64,000 bases of DNA from Tautonia marina (GCF_009177065.1 NZ_WEZF01000002.1:186001-250000); one strand, 5' to 3'; numbered from the stretch's first letter, positions 1-9,673 are shown. The notes: generated by a model not told the origin, from the letters alone. A program made the numbers and translations.

Positions 1-107
1 GCGAAGCCCCCTGCCCCGTCCTGACGATCCGAGACAAAAAACCCTCCTGATCGACGAGTCAAGGCTCCCTCCCCGATCCTCCCCTGACCCGCTCCGAGGG
101 CCCGCCC

Positions 108-1286
108 TTGCGACTCGCGCCCGCCGCTTCCATTGCTCCCTCCAAGATTCGAGCCATCGCCGCCCTGGCCGATGAGTTCCCCGGCACCCTCCGCCTCTTT
201 TACGGCGAAGACACCCTGCCCACCCCCGACTTCATCAAGCAGGCCGCTCACGCCGCGATCGACGCTGACCGCACCTACTACACCCCCAACCCCGGATATC
301 CTGAACTTCGAGACACCATCGCCCATCAGTACCATCAGTTGCACCGCGTACCCATCGAGCGCGATCAGGTAGTCGTGACCGCCAGCGGCATGATGGCGAT
401 CCACCTGGCCGTCGAAGCCACGGTCGGTCCCGGCGACTCGGCACTGGTCGTCACGCCCCTCTGGCCGAATTTCGTCGGCGCGATTCAGGTTGCGGGAGCC
501 GAGGCCATCGAAGTGCCCCTCTCCCTCAATGTCGACGGCTTCCACCTCGATCTTGACCGGCTTGAGTCGGCGCTCCGCCCCAACACGCGAATGCTTGCCC
601 TCGCCAGCCCCGGCAACCCGACCGGCTGGACCGCGTCACTTGACGACTGGCGAACACTCGTGGCCTTCTGCGAGCGGCACGACCTCTGGCTGCTGGCCGA
701 TGGCGTCTACGAGCGTATCGTCTTTGGCAGCGGATCGAGCGTCGCTCCCAGCCCGATCGAACTCGAAGCAGCCCGCCCTCGCACCATCATTGCGCAAAGC
801 TGTTCGAAAGCCTACCGAATGACCGGATGGCGGATCGGCTATGCCATCGCTCCTCCTGAGGTCGCCCCGACGCTCGCCTTCCTCCAGGAATATGCCGTCA
901 GCCACGCCTTCGGGGTCGCTCAGGAGGCCGCCCGGGTCGCCATCCGAGACGGCGACGCCTTTCTCGCCGACGCCCAGGCCCGATACGCCCGGCATCGCGA
1001 CCTCGCCGTCGATCGTCTCCGGCAAATCGACGGGGTCCAGGTTCCTGTCCCTGAGGGAGCCTTCTACGTCTTCCCGAAACTCGACGGTCTGCGCGATTCG
1101 GTCCCCCTCTGCGAGTCCCTCGTCCGAGATCACCGGGTCGGCGTCGCCCCAGGCTCGGCCTTCGGCGAAGGGGGAAAAGGTCATGTCCGCATCTGCTTCG
1201 CCGTCGATGAATCAACCTTGCTCGATGGGCTCGATCGCTTCGAAGCCGGTTGGCTCACCTTTCGAGACCGGGGATCACCCTCATGA
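108..1286 (+). CDS. Class I/II pyridoxal-phosphate aminotransferase
   Basis: A 392-residue fold-type I PLP enzyme of the aspartate aminotransferase superfamily, expected to be cytoplasmic and to transfer an amino group from an amino acid to a 2-oxo acid. The substrate cannot be told from sequence. The family landmarks are visible: SPGNPTG around residues 167-173, ADGVYE around 197-202 (the Asp and Tyr that hold PLP), and SKAYRMTGWRIGY with Lys234 as the Schiff-base lysine. Full length for the family. The start is a TTG preceded by GAGGG about 7 nt upstream, and no better ATG exists. Its stop overlaps the ATG of the Nudix gene (ATGA), so the two are probably translated together. Confidence 0.9.
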   Translation: MRLAPAASIAPSKIRAIAALADEFPGTLRLFYGEDTLPTPDFIKQAAHAAIDADRTYYTPNPGYPELRDTIAHQYHQLHRVPIERDQVVVTASGMMAIHLAVEATVGPGDSALVVTPLWPNFVGAIQVAGAEAIEVPLSLNVDGFHLDLDRLESALRPNTRMLALASPGNPTGWTASLDDWRTLVAFCERHDLWLLADGVYERIVFGSGSSVAPSPIELEAARPRTIIAQSCSKAYRMTGWRIGYAIAPPEVAPTLAFLQEYAVSHAFGVAQEAARVAIRDGDAFLADAQARYARHRDLAVDRLRQIDGVQVPVPEGAFYVFPKLDGLRDSVPLCESLVRDHRVGVAPGSAFGEGGKGHVRICFAVDESTLLDGLDRFEAGWLTFRDRGSPS

Positions 1287-1828
1287 GCGACCACCCGATC
1301 GGACAGGATGACCGGATTCTCTACCGAGGCCAGAAAATCGATCTGGCCCTCCGCCCCATTGCGCTCGCCGACGGCTCCACCGCCGAGCGCGAGGTCGTTC
1401 TACATCGAGGAGCCGTCGCCCTCCTTCCGCTGCTCGACGGCGACCGCATTTGCCTGATCCGCAACCGGCGCTATGCGATCGGCAAAACCTTGCTCGAAAT
1501 TCCCGCCGGCACCATCGACCCCGGAGAGCCCCCCGACGCCTGCGCCGCCCGCGAACTCCGAGAGGAAACCGGCTACGTCGCCGGCCGCATCACCCTGCTG
1601 ACCGAGTGGTGGGTCTCTCCCGGTCTGTTCACCGAACGCATGTATCTGTTTCGCTGCGATGACCTGCGCGAAGGTCACCACGCCCCTGAGCTGGACGAGC
1701 AGATCGAGCCGGTCGTCGTTCCCTGGCAGCAGGCCGTCAGCATGGCCCTCGACGGCCGAATCGAAGACGCGAAATCGATGCTCGCCATTCTCTACTGGGA
1801 CCGCCTCCGAAACTCCGAATCCCGCTGA
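1283..1828 (+). CDS. Nudix hydrolase, ADP-ribose pyrophosphatase type
   Basis: A 181-residue Nudix hydrolase. The Nudix box is complete at residues 76-98 (G-x5-E-x7-REL-x-EE-x-GY) and is preceded by LEIPAG, which is typical of ADP-ribose/ADP-sugar pyrophosphatases. The expected reaction is Mg-dependent cleavage of a nucleoside diphosphate linked to another moiety, for example ADP-ribose to AMP and ribose 5-phosphate. The start is the ATG inside an ATGA overlap with the aminotransferase stop. An upstream in-frame start at 1250 would overlap that gene by 37 nt and is less likely. Exact substrate is inference from the LEIPAG context. Confidence 0.88.
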   Translation: MSDHPIGQDDRILYRGQKIDLALRPIALADGSTAEREVVLHRGAVALLPLLDGDRICLIRNRRYAIGKTLLEIPAGTIDPGEPPDACAARELREETGYVAGRITLLTEWWVSPGLFTERMYLFRCDDLREGHHAPELDEQIEPVVVPWQQAVSMALDGRIEDAKSMLAILYWDRLRNSESR

Positions 1829-1962
1829 ACCGCCCCCCGGCACGGTGGTCGCCCCCATCAACAAAACCGATGACTCACGACCGTTTCGTCGCGAGCCATC
1901 GGCCTTGGTTGGTTGCTGGGAATCGAAGGGGGACCGACTGCGACGGGCCGATGCCGGGGCCG

Positions 1963-2940
1963 TCAGTCCCGAAACCGCATCACACAGGGAGTCAACACGG
2001 CGTCCTGAAGGTGCACTCCCGGCCCCGTTCGGTCACATTGGTTGAGATAGATATCATAATCAGACGAACTCACCCATCGGGTCCGTCGCCACTCGACCCG
2101 CCCATCGGTGAACAGCACATTCTGACCGGCCCCCGCGTGGTTGGGGCTGTTCCCCACCAGGATAACGCCGCCGTTGGACGCCGAACCCTTGGCCGTGTCG
2201 AGCCGGAACGGAGGCTGATCGGCCACCAGAGGGACGCGGTTTTCGACATTGAACGGCAGGGGAATCAACCGTTTGGTCTCCGGGTGAAGATTCCCAAGGT
2301 GATACGCATAATCCACCCGGAGGTCTTCCCGGCAGGATCCAGGCCCGTGCTGCTCCTGGTCGAGCAATTCGGCGAACCGAGGAAGTCCCCGAGTCGGAAT
2401 CGGTTCTCCGTCGCACGGGCAGTCCAGTGTGCGGTGATCGTGCAGCAGGCCGACTTCATTCAGAAGCACGTAGGCCGAGCCAACGTACGAGGCAGGGCAG
2501 GCCGGATCGACGTAGGGAAAGCTCTGGTGCGTGGCAGCGTACTGATTCATGGCCAGTCCGATCTGGCGGAGATTATCCGTGCAGATCAGCTTGTCAACAC
2601 TCTGTTGCTGATGACGAACCGCGGGAACCAGCGACATCATGCCAATCAGCATGACGGCCGCGGCCACTCCCACGTCCACCCATCGCATCCGAGGGCGCGA
2701 GGGGGCAAACTCCAGGATGCGGGGTTCGTCCGCATGGCGGAGCATCCGGGCCGTCGTCCGAGCCGCAAGATCGGAGGGAGGCTCGGGATCGTCCGTTTCG
2801 AGCAGCAAGGAGACGGCGCGTCGGAGCCGAGCACGCCGATCGGACAGGGAGGGGTCGGAAGCCGCGGCCAGGTCGAGCTGCTCTCGACGGTCGTCATCGA
2901 GCTGGCCGAAGGCCTCGTCAAAGAGGGCGGCGTCGTTCAT
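1963..2940 (-). CDS. Membrane protein: anti-sigma-like N-terminus joined to DUF1559-like periplasmic domain
   Basis: A 325-residue protein that overlaps the upstream ECF sigma gene by 4 nt (ATGA), the usual arrangement of a sigma factor and its regulator. Residues 1-80 are charged, helical and cytoplasmic-looking. One transmembrane segment lies at about 88-108. The outer part carries a CTDNLRQIGLAMNQY segment at about 120-134, resembling the CxxNLKQIGLAxxNY element of DUF1559 proteins, and a late NHAGAGQNVLFTDGRVEW segment resembling their H-x9-DG end. Known of the families: anti-sigma factors bind ECF sigmas at the membrane, and DUF1559 proteins are pseudopilin-like secreted proteins expanded in planctomycetes. 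Role as an anti-sigma is inferred from position. No zinc-binding HxxxCxxC motif is visible in the N-terminus. Confidence 0.75.
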   Translation of the reverse strand: MNDAALFDEAFGQLDDDRREQLDLAAASDPSLSDRRARLRRAVSLLLETDDPEPPSDLAARTTARMLRHADEPRILEFAPSRPRMRWVDVGVAAAVMLIGMMSLVPAVRHQQQSVDKLICTDNLRQIGLAMNQYAATHQSFPYVDPACPASYVGSAYVLLNEVGLLHDHRTLDCPCDGEPIPTRGLPRFAELLDQEQHGPGSCREDLRVDYAYHLGNLHPETKRLIPLPFNVENRVPLVADQPPFRLDTAKGSASNGGVILVGNSPNHAGAGQNVLFTDGRVEWRRTRWVSSSDYDIYLNQCDRTGPGVHLQDAVLTPCVMRFRD

Positions 2941-3581
2941 GGGACCGAACCGTTCTCAGTGGGACCAGCCGCTTTGGCCATTTCTGCGAGTTTGGCCACC
3001 GCGGCGTGCAGGCGAGATTTGACCGTGCCCACCGGAATCTTGAGGATTTCGGCGATTTCTCGGTACTTGAGATCCTGGTAGTACGCCAGGATCAACGTCT
3101 GGCGAAGGCCCTCGGGGAGCTTGGCGATGCTCTGGCGAACCCATTCCCGGCGCTCTTCACTCTGCATCTCGACCAGCGGGCCGGGCTCGTCACCCGTCAG
3201 CAGATCGATCAGCGCTCCCGGGTCGCGATCCGCCCCTTCGATCCGCTGATCAAGGCTCACCGTCGGATGACGGCCTGCCTTGCGCAACGCATCGACCGCC
3301 TGATGCGTCGCAATGGCATATAGCCAGGGACGCAAGGGTCGCCCGTCCTCGTAAAGCCCTCGCTTCAAATGCAACTGGAGAAACGTGTTCTGAAAAACGT
3401 CGTCGGCAAGCGCCCGATCGCCCATGTACCGCGCAAGATAGCGGTACAATTCGCGCTCGTAACGTCGAACCAACTCGTTGAAGTCCTCAGTCTGAGCCTG
3501 CTCACGATACCGACTCATGAGCATCTCATCCGATTGCTCGGTGAGGGCGTCGGCGATTGCAGGTCCAGTGGCCTTCACCAT
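2937..3581 (-). CDS. ECF-family RNA polymerase sigma factor
   Basis: About 214 residues from the chosen start. Region 2 is visible as FNELVRRYERELYRYLARYM followed by ALADDVFQNTFLQLH. Region 4 ends in a helix-turn-helix, YREIAEILKIPVGTVKSRLH. It should direct RNA polymerase to a stress or envelope regulon. The reading frame is open further upstream to 3719, but that 46-residue extension has no family similarity, so the ATG at 3581 is used. No strong ribosome site is visible there, so the start is uncertain. The downstream membrane protein is coupled by an ATGA overlap and is its likely partner. Confidence 0.88.
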   Translation of the reverse strand: MVKATGPAIADALTEQSDEMLMSRYREQAQTEDFNELVRRYERELYRYLARYMGDRALADDVFQNTFLQLHLKRGLYEDGRPLRPWLYAIATHQAVDALRKAGRHPTVSLDQRIEGADRDPGALIDLLTGDEPGPLVEMQSEERREWVRQSIAKLPEGLRQTLILAYYQDLKYREIAEILKIPVGTVKSRLHAAVAKLAEMAKAAGPTENGSVP

Positions 3582-3786
3582 GATTACGATCAATCCCGGG
3601 GGGGAGTTCGCTCCCGCCGCCCGAAAGTGTGAGAATCGCAAGAAACGGCCGCGATCGGCCCGGCCGATGGCGACCGTTGAAGCGTTCATATTGTTCCGGG
3701 AGACCCGCGGCACCGTCAAGTCAGACCCACCCGCGGATCACCCCCATCCCAGCGGCCCAATCGCGGATCGAGACCCAATCAGGCCA

Positions 3787-5250
3787 TCACGCGAAGAGCC
3801 CCGAGAGGACTCGGCCCCCCACGTCGGTCAGGCGTTCGTCTCGACCACTATGCAGGAAGGTCAGGCGCATGTGGTCGAGCCCCATCAGATGCAGAATCGT
3901 CGCGTGCAGGTCGTTGATGTGGGCAGGCTCCTCGACGGCGTTCATCCCAATCTCGTCGGTGCTGCCGAACGTCGTCCCTCCCTGGATCCCGCCCCCGGCC
4001 ATCCACATCGTGAACCCCTTGGCGTTGTGATCGCGTCCTCGGCTACCGCCCTCGCTTACCGGGGTCCGGCCGAATTCGCCCCCCCAGATTACGAGCGTTT
4101 CGTCGAGCATCCCCCGACGCTTCAAATCGGTCAGCAGGGCCGAGACGGGCTGATCGGTCAGGCCGCACATTTTTTCATGATTTTCATTCACGTCACTGTG
4201 GGCATCCCACTGCATCGCCACGGGACCACCCCCCGAGTAAACCTGCACGAACCGGACACCGCGCTCGACCAACCGGCGGGCCAGCAAACACCGCGTCCCG
4301 AAATCATTCGTCCTCGGGTGGTCGAGCCCATAAAGCCGTCGCGTCTCCTCGGTCTCGGTCGAGAGATCGACCGCCTCGGGTGCCTCGGCTTGCATCCGGA
4401 ACGCCAGTTCGTACGAGGCGATCCGGGCCGACAGTTCGGTATCGGCCGGGTCGAGGTCGGCCTCGTTCATTTCTCGGAGCAGGTCGAGCGTCCTGCGCTG
4501 CTGGCCTCTCGAAAATTCTCCGGTCGCCGGTTGCAGGTCGAGAATCGGCTTCGGTCCCGGACGGAAGAGCGTCCCTTGATACGCGGCCGGCAGGAATCCG
4601 GCCCCCCAGCACGGGGCCCCACCTTCGGGGGTTCCCTCCGGCTGAGCCATCACCACATAGGCCGGCAGGTTCTCATTCTCGGTCCCCAGACCGTAACCGA
4701 CCCAGCTTCCAAGGCTCGGGAACCCCATGAACACCCGACCGCAGTTCATTTGATAATGTGCCGGAGCGTGAATCACGCTATCGACCTGACACGATCGGAT
4801 CAGAGCGATCGAATCGGCGTGTTCTCTCATGTGCGGCACAAGGTCCGACATGTCCATCCCCGACTCGCCGTACTTCCCCCATTTCCGGGTGCTTCCCAGG
4901 CAAATCGGGTCCGCTTCGAGAAACTGACTTTCCAGCTTCCCGAAGCTCGGCGGCAAGGGCTGACCGTGCAGGCGGTTCAGTTCCGGCTTCGGGTCGAACA
5001 TGTCGATGTGGCTCGGCCCGCCGACCATGAACAGGAAGATGCACCGCTTCGCCTTCGGTGCGAAGTGCGGCACCTTCTCCGCCAACGGGTTGAGGCTTGC
5101 CCTCGCTCCGTCCGACGCCTTCGCGTCACGCTGCAACAGATCCGCGAGCGCGAGCATCCCAAAGCCCGCCCCGGTCGATTTTAAGAACGCCCGTCGGTCA
5201 ATCGGCGGCAACGGTTGCGGTCCAGGGCATCGGCGGGTCGGTCGGGACAT
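3787..5250 (-). CDS. DUF1501 family secreted protein
   Basis: A 487-residue DUF1501 protein, a sulfatase/alkaline-phosphatase-like family abundant in planctomycetes. The N-terminus has a twin-arginine-like export signal, [14 protein letters not shown] at about residues 18-31. Characteristic elements include [30 protein letters not shown], the region ending VQVYSGGG, and [16 protein letters not shown] with [17 protein letters not shown] near the C-terminus, then the ending ILHLMGLDH. It lies downstream of a DUF1549/DUF1553 gene, its usual partner; the two are thought to act together at the cell surface, but the biochemical role is not established. The 247-nt gap to that partner holds a Uma2 relic. 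Confidence 0.9.
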   Translation of the reverse strand: MSRPTRRCPGPQPLPPIDRRAFLKSTGAGFGMLALADLLQRDAKASDGARASLNPLAEKVPHFAPKAKRCIFLFMVGGPSHIDMFDPKPELNRLHGQPLPPSFGKLESQFLEADPICLGSTRKWGKYGESGMDMSDLVPHMREHADSIALIRSCQVDSVIHAPAHYQMNCGRVFMGFPSLGSWVGYGLGTENENLPAYVVMAQPEGTPEGGAPCWGAGFLPAAYQGTLFRPGPKPILDLQPATGEFSRGQQRRTLDLLREMNEADLDPADTELSARIASYELAFRMQAEAPEAVDLSTETEETRRLYGLDHPRTNDFGTRCLLARRLVERGVRFVQVYSGGGPVAMQWDAHSDVNENHEKMCGLTDQPVSALLTDLKRRGMLDETLVIWGGEFGRTPVSEGGSRGRDHNAKGFTMWMAGGGIQGGTTFGSTDEIGMNAVEEPAHINDLHATILHLMGLDHMRLTFLHSGRDERLTDVGGRVLSGLFA

Positions 5251-5304
5251 GGGAAAGCACTCAAGGGATTCGGGGTTCGCGTGGATCGGGGTCGTCGAAG
5301 CAGA

Positions 5305-5496
5305 TCAGTCTTGGACCTGATCGAGTTTGCTGAAAAGATCGCGTAGCGCCAGTGAAAAACCTGGCAGGACCAGTTCTCCATCGAGCGTGTCCGTCTCGCC
5401 GAGCAGAAGATCGTCTCGGTCCTTACGGATGACCCGCACCGTCCGCCATTTCGGATCAATGCTCCTCAACGCCTCGCTCGACCAAACCAGAGCGTC
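5305..5496 (-). pseudogene. Relic of a Uma2-family (PD-(D/E)XK-like) endonuclease, C-terminal part
   Basis: Sixty-three sense codons then a stop, starting directly after and in frame with the stop of the DUF1549/DUF1553 gene. There is no ATG, so an ORF finder would miss it. The translation contains IDPKWRTVRVIRKD, then LGETDTLDGELVLPGFSL and LRDLF. This is the C-terminal signature of Uma2 proteins: a V/I-D-P-x-x-R-T-V strand, followed by a D-x-L-D-G-x-x-L-P-G-F turn and a final helix. The N-terminal two thirds with the catalytic core are absent. The VWSSEALRSIDP stretch seems to contain a small insertion. Best read as debris of a deleted Uma2 gene between two partner genes. It could be part of the protein only if the TGA were read through. 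Confidence 0.72.
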
Positions 5497-7914
5497 TCAA
5501 GGAACATAGACAAACTCATTCCGGTTCAGCATCGCCACGGCGAAATCGACCCAGGCCGCCGCCTCGGCCGAATCAACCCCCGAAGGCTCCGGAGTCGGAG
5601 CCGCCAGGGGGGCATCTCCGTCCCGATCCTGACGATCCCTCAACATCTCGGCCTGAGAGGCGATGAAGTCGAGCGCCTGCGTCACCTCCGCCGCACTTGG
5701 GGATCGGGCCAGGACCAGGCGATACGTTCGCTCGACCCGGGCGGTGGCATCATTCGGCTCCTCGCGGAAGACACGGCCGGCCAGGGCCTTGGCCCGATCA
5801 ATGGCGAAACTGCTGTTGAGCAGGATGAGGGACTGGAGCGGGTGAGTGCTGACGTCCCGAATGGCGCACGAGGTCTGCGTGTCGGGCGAGTCGAAGGCAT
5901 CAAACAGCGGAAGCCGCACGTTCCGCTTCCGATGCAGGTAGAGCGATCGACGAACGTGCTGCGAGGGGTCGGGATGCTCCGGCCAGAGGTCCACTTCCTC
6001 CGCCTCGGTGAAGATCAGTTCCTCAACCTCGGGCGGGATCGGGGCGCGAATGCCGGGTCCTCCCATCTGCGGGTTCAGCTCTCCGGTGACGGCGAGCAAG
6101 TGATCGCGCAACGACTCGGCTTCCAGCCTGCGGCGATCGACCCGAGCGAACAGGAGATTGTCGGGGTCGTCCTCCGCCTGGCTCCGGAACACGTCTCCCA
6201 ACCGGGCGATCTCCGCCGGATCCTCCACCACCGACCGTCTCGGGTCGGAGGCTTGCCGGTAGGTGGTCGAGGTGACGATCAGGCGGTGGATCGGCTTGAG
6301 CCGCCAGCCGTTGACGATCAGTTCCGAGGCAAGCCAGTCCAGCAGCTCCGGGTGAGACGGGAATTCCCCTCGGACCCCAAAGTCGCTCGGCGAGGCCACG
6401 ATCCCCCGGCCGAGGTGATGCTGCCAGAGCCGGTTCACGATCACCCGAGCCGTCAGCGGATTCTCAGGACGGGTCATCCACTCGGCTAGTGCTGCTCGTC
6501 GGCCGGTTCGGCCGTCGATCGGCTCGACCCCTTCGTCAAAGGCGTCCGCTCCCATGTTCGCCAGGACGACCCCCAGGGGCCTCGGCTCGACCTTCGGGCC
6601 CAGGTTGTACGGATCGCCTCGGCGATACACGAAGGTCTCGGGCGCTTCCACCGCGCCGTCCGCCTTCGATTCGGCAAGGGCCATGACCTTGGCCGGGGGC
6701 GGTGGCAGCGTTTGCTCGATCTCGAAGATCGCCCGCTTCAGCCGTTCTCGTTCGGCATGATCTTCCGGATTCTCAGCAACAGCCTCGGCCAGTTCTTCCC
6801 AGGGAATTCTCAGCGCCCGCTGGGCTCCGGCGGCCATCTTCTTCTGAATCGGCGTGCGATCCTCGTCCGGAATGGCCAGCACGGCCCGTTCCTCGTCCGT
6901 CAGACCCGATTCCTTCTGGGCGAGCAGAGCGGCCCGATACGGGGCCTCCAGTGCCGCCTTGGCCTCCTTCAAGGGCTTGGTCCGGGCCGCCACCTCCTCC
7001 TCGGCCGCCTTGTAGGCGGCCCGTTCCTCGTCGGTCGAAATCGGAAGCTCGACCATCTCGGCGGCCTCAAAAAAGGCCTGGAGCCGGTAGTAGTCGGTCG
7101 TCGGGATCGCGTCGAACTTGTGGTCATGACATTTCGCGCACCCGATCGTCAGACCCATGAAGACCGAACCGACGGTCCCGGTCACTCCCGACAATTCCGA
7201 CTGCCTGCGAACTTTCGGGTCAATGTTTCCTCCCACGACCTCCCGAGGTCCGCATCGGCCGAACCCGGTCGCAATCAGGGCCGATTCGTCCTCCGGAGCC
7301 AGCTCATCGCCGGCAAGTTGCAGGGAGAGAAACCGGTCGTACGGCAAGTCATCGTTGAGGGCCTTCACAACCCAGTCCCGATAGCGCCAGGCGTCGGGAC
7401 GGTCGGCATCGAGTTCGAAGCCGTTCGAATCGGCATAGTGGGCCAGGTCGAGCCAGTGCTGCGCCCATCGTTCGCCGAAGCTCGGACGTTCGAGCAGGGA
7501 TTCGACCAGCCGCTCGTATGCATCAGGTCGATCGTCCTGGAGGAACGCCTCCACCTCCTCGGGAGTCGGCGGCAAGCCGGTCAGGTCGAACGTCAGGCGA
7601 CGGATCAAGGTGATCCGGTCGGCTTCCGGCGCGGGCTCGAACTCCAGCGCCTCGATCTCAGAGAGGATGAAGCGGTCGATCGGGTTGCGGATCCAGGAGG
7701 GGTCGCTCACGTCCGGCGGCTCGGGCCGCTCGACCGGGAGGTAGGCCCAGTGCGTTCGCTGTTCCTCGGAGAAGGACTCCGCAGGAGCGAGTGAGCTCTC
7801 CGAATCGCTTGCGGTCGCTCCGAGAGCAACAGACACAGACACACCGAGCAATCCAACCAGGATCGAACCCAGACCGATTCGATCCCCTCGCCAGGGGTGG
7901 CGATCGAGGCGCAT
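5497..7914 (-). CDS. DUF1549/DUF1553 domain protein without N-terminal cytochrome domain
   Basis: A secreted protein of about 805 residues with a signal/anchor segment near residues 14-34. DUF1549 follows: [39 protein letters not shown], and a CAKCHDHKFD CxxCH motif. A charged Glu/Lys/Ala-rich linker comes next, then DUF1553 (VNRLWQHHLGRGIV, SPSDFGVRGEFPSHPELLDW, and a late LQSLILLNSSFA). The PSCyt1 cytochrome domain found in many relatives, and in the second copy of this window, is absent. The start at 7914 has GGAG 8 nt upstream; the longer frame from 7971 adds an Arg/Ser-rich stretch. It partners with the DUF1501 gene downstream. Function is unassigned. Confidence 0.88.
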   Translation of the reverse strand: MRLDRHPWRGDRIGLGSILVGLLGVSVSVALGATASDSESSLAPAESFSEEQRTHWAYLPVERPEPPDVSDPSWIRNPIDRFILSEIEALEFEPAPEADRITLIRRLTFDLTGLPPTPEEVEAFLQDDRPDAYERLVESLLERPSFGERWAQHWLDLAHYADSNGFELDADRPDAWRYRDWVVKALNDDLPYDRFLSLQLAGDELAPEDESALIATGFGRCGPREVVGGNIDPKVRRQSELSGVTGTVGSVFMGLTIGCAKCHDHKFDAIPTTDYYRLQAFFEAAEMVELPISTDEERAAYKAAEEEVAARTKPLKEAKAALEAPYRAALLAQKESGLTDEERAVLAIPDEDRTPIQKKMAAGAQRALRIPWEELAEAVAENPEDHAERERLKRAIFEIEQTLPPPPAKVMALAESKADGAVEAPETFVYRRGDPYNLGPKVEPRPLGVVLANMGADAFDEGVEPIDGRTGRRAALAEWMTRPENPLTARVIVNRLWQHHLGRGIVASPSDFGVRGEFPSHPELLDWLASELIVNGWRLKPIHRLIVTSTTYRQASDPRRSVVEDPAEIARLGDVFRSQAEDDPDNLLFARVDRRRLEAESLRDHLLAVTGELNPQMGGPGIRAPIPPEVEELIFTEAEEVDLWPEHPDPSQHVRRSLYLHRKRNVRLPLFDAFDSPDTQTSCAIRDVSTHPLQSLILLNSSFAIDRAKALAGRVFREEPNDATARVERTYRLVLARSPSAAEVTQALDFIASQAEMLRDRQDRDGDAPLAAPTPEPSGVDSAEAAAWVDFAVAMLNRNEFVYVP

Positions 7915-8683
7915 GGGCCATCTCCGAGAGCGTGACGGGCGGGAAGTGCTCAGGCGAATGGGGAGGGGCATCGCCCGGCCGGAAGGAGTCTCAATGCAGA
8001 ACGGGCAGGATTCGTGATCTCTCTATTGTGACGACCAATTCCCCTCTCGCCAAGCGCCGAGTTCGGACGAGCCCCCAATTGCCTCGCCTCGTTCGCAACG
8101 CCGGGGATCGGTCGGTCCCGTTCCTTGAACGAGGCGCAAGGTTTGGCCTCCTCGACGATTGAGGCCCCTCCCCTCCTCAACCTGCCTTCTGTGTTCCTTT
8201 CGATTGTCCTGGCACCGGTTCTCCCGCAAAACAAAAAAACTGGCCTCATCTCGCCCTGAAACCGAACCGGCCGACCCTCCAAGTTCGCAAACAAGAACAC
8301 ACCAGGCAATATCGACACAAACCCAATTTGAAAGAAAACTTACGCAAAACAATCCGATCGCAACACCACCGCTTGCGTGGTCAACCGTTCTCTGCTGGTC
8401 ACCACGTCCTCGGCAGGGGATTCCGTGGTGATTCAATAAACGGAACGAAGCCAAACCGATCGACAAAACCTTTTTAAGATTCAAGGGTTTACGACCATGA
8501 CATCGAGCGATCCCAGGCGTTCCGGACGTGGAACGACCGGGGTGATCGTGTCCTCGATGTCGAGTCAGGCCGGTCTTCCAGGCAATCCCGGGGAGGAGCG
8601 GTGGCAACCGGGTTAGCTCCCCCGTAAGATTTCATGATCCGGTAACCTTTGTCGCTTCATCTCTTCTGATCCAACCGCCACTG
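7915..8683. other. Gene-free divergent intergenic region
   Basis: About 770 bases between two divergently transcribed genes. The part from about 8210 to 8480 is clearly richer in A and T than its surroundings, with short A runs. Several open frames exist here, including a 194-codon one on the minus strand (8023-8607), but none has recognisable domains, a signal sequence or a convincing ribosome site. It probably holds the two opposed promoters. I could not identify a specific promoter, riboswitch or structured RNA. Confidence 0.5.
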
Positions 8684-9673
8684 ATGGCTAACTTCTCCCG
8701 ATCCGAGACCGGACCGGCTTCGCTCCTGGCGACCCGACGCGCGCTCCTGATGCTCTCGACCGTGGTCCGGCTGGGCCTGATGGCCGTGGGTCTGGGATTG
8801 GTCCTCGACCGCACGCAGACCTTGCTGTCAGACATGCAGCTCACCTGGGGAGAGCGGGTGGTCATGGGGATCGCCCTGGTCGCCTACGGTGGTGGATTCG
8901 CCCTGGCCGGCTGGGTGGCGGATCGGTTGCTCAAGGCCCTGGCTGAACTCATCGGCCTGATGGTCGATCAGGCCGAGTCCTCCGCCGTCACCGCTCGCCT
9001 GCTCGAACGAGAGGTCGCGCCGAGCCTCGCCCGGATTGCTCTGGCCGTTGAGCGGCTTTCATCGAACCCGGCTCCGGGAGCGGATCAGGCCCTTGAGCAG
9101 CGGCAAGCGATCGCCGTCGCCGGGGTCCGTCAGGCCATCGACGAGGGTCGTTGGGAGCGGGCCGATCGTCTCATCGCAAGCCTTCGGAGAGACTTCCCCC
9201 AGACTCCCGAGGCCGACGAACTGGCTGAGGAAGTGACTCAAGGCCGCCAGCAGACCATCGACCTCCTCAAGGGTCGTCTCGATGCCGCTCGAACCGTGAA
9301 CGACCCTGATCAGGTTCTCACCTATCGCGACGAGCTGACGCTGCATCTTCGAGGCGAGGAGCTGAAGCAGCTTGATCGCCAGGTCGTCGGCTGGCTGATC
9401 ATGCTCATCCAGAAACGGCTTCGGGCCGGTGGCGTTCAGGCCGAGGTGGTCGAGCTTGCCACTCGAACCGCCGAGAGCTTCGGAGATACCCCCGAGGGTG
9501 CCAGCCTGCGGGCCTCGCTGCCTACCCTTCGCCGCAGCGCGGGCCTCTGCCCGAAGTGCTCCCGAGCCTATACCGGCACCGAAGATGCATGCCCCGAGTG
9601 CCTCCGAGCGGTTCCGAGTCGAGCCGCGGGTTCCCCCTCGATCGGGTCCCCCGCCCCGGAGAACGCTCCATGA
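8684..9673 (+). CDS. Membrane protein with C-terminal zinc ribbon
   Basis: A 329-residue protein of unknown function. Two transmembrane helices lie near residues 22-45 and 60-80. They are followed by a long, mainly helical, charged cytoplasmic region (about 85-275) that could be coiled coil. A zinc ribbon, CPKC then CPEC fourteen residues later, sits at about 290-310, and the tail is low-complexity. The stop overlaps the ATG of the next gene by 4 nt, and that gene begins with its own zinc ribbon, so the two probably act together. I do not recognise a named family. Confidence 0.72.
   Translation: MANFSRSETGPASLLATRRALLMLSTVVRLGLMAVGLGLVLDRTQTLLSDMQLTWGERVVMGIALVAYGGGFALAGWVADRLLKALAELIGLMVDQAESSAVTARLLEREVAPSLARIALAVERLSSNPAPGADQALEQRQAIAVAGVRQAIDEGRWERADRLIASLRRDFPQTPEADELAEEVTQGRQQTIDLLKGRLDAARTVNDPDQVLTYRDELTLHLRGEELKQLDRQVVGWLIMLIQKRLRAGGVQAEVVELATRTAESFGDTPEGASLRASLPTLRRSAGLCPKCSRAYTGTEDACPECLRAVPSRAAGSPSIGSPAPENAP

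Noticed and set aside
1870-3081. A 403-codon plus-strand frame across the anti-sigma-like gene
   Set aside because: It is antisense to the gene coupled to the sigma factor and has no domain.
3517-5184. A 555-codon plus-strand frame across the sigma and DUF1501 genes
   Set aside because: It is antisense to a DUF1501 gene with clear motifs.
8023-8607. A 194-codon minus-strand frame in the 8.3 kb spacer
   Set aside because: It has mixed hydrophobic and Arg-rich composition, no family, no ribosome site, and overlaps other equally weak frames.
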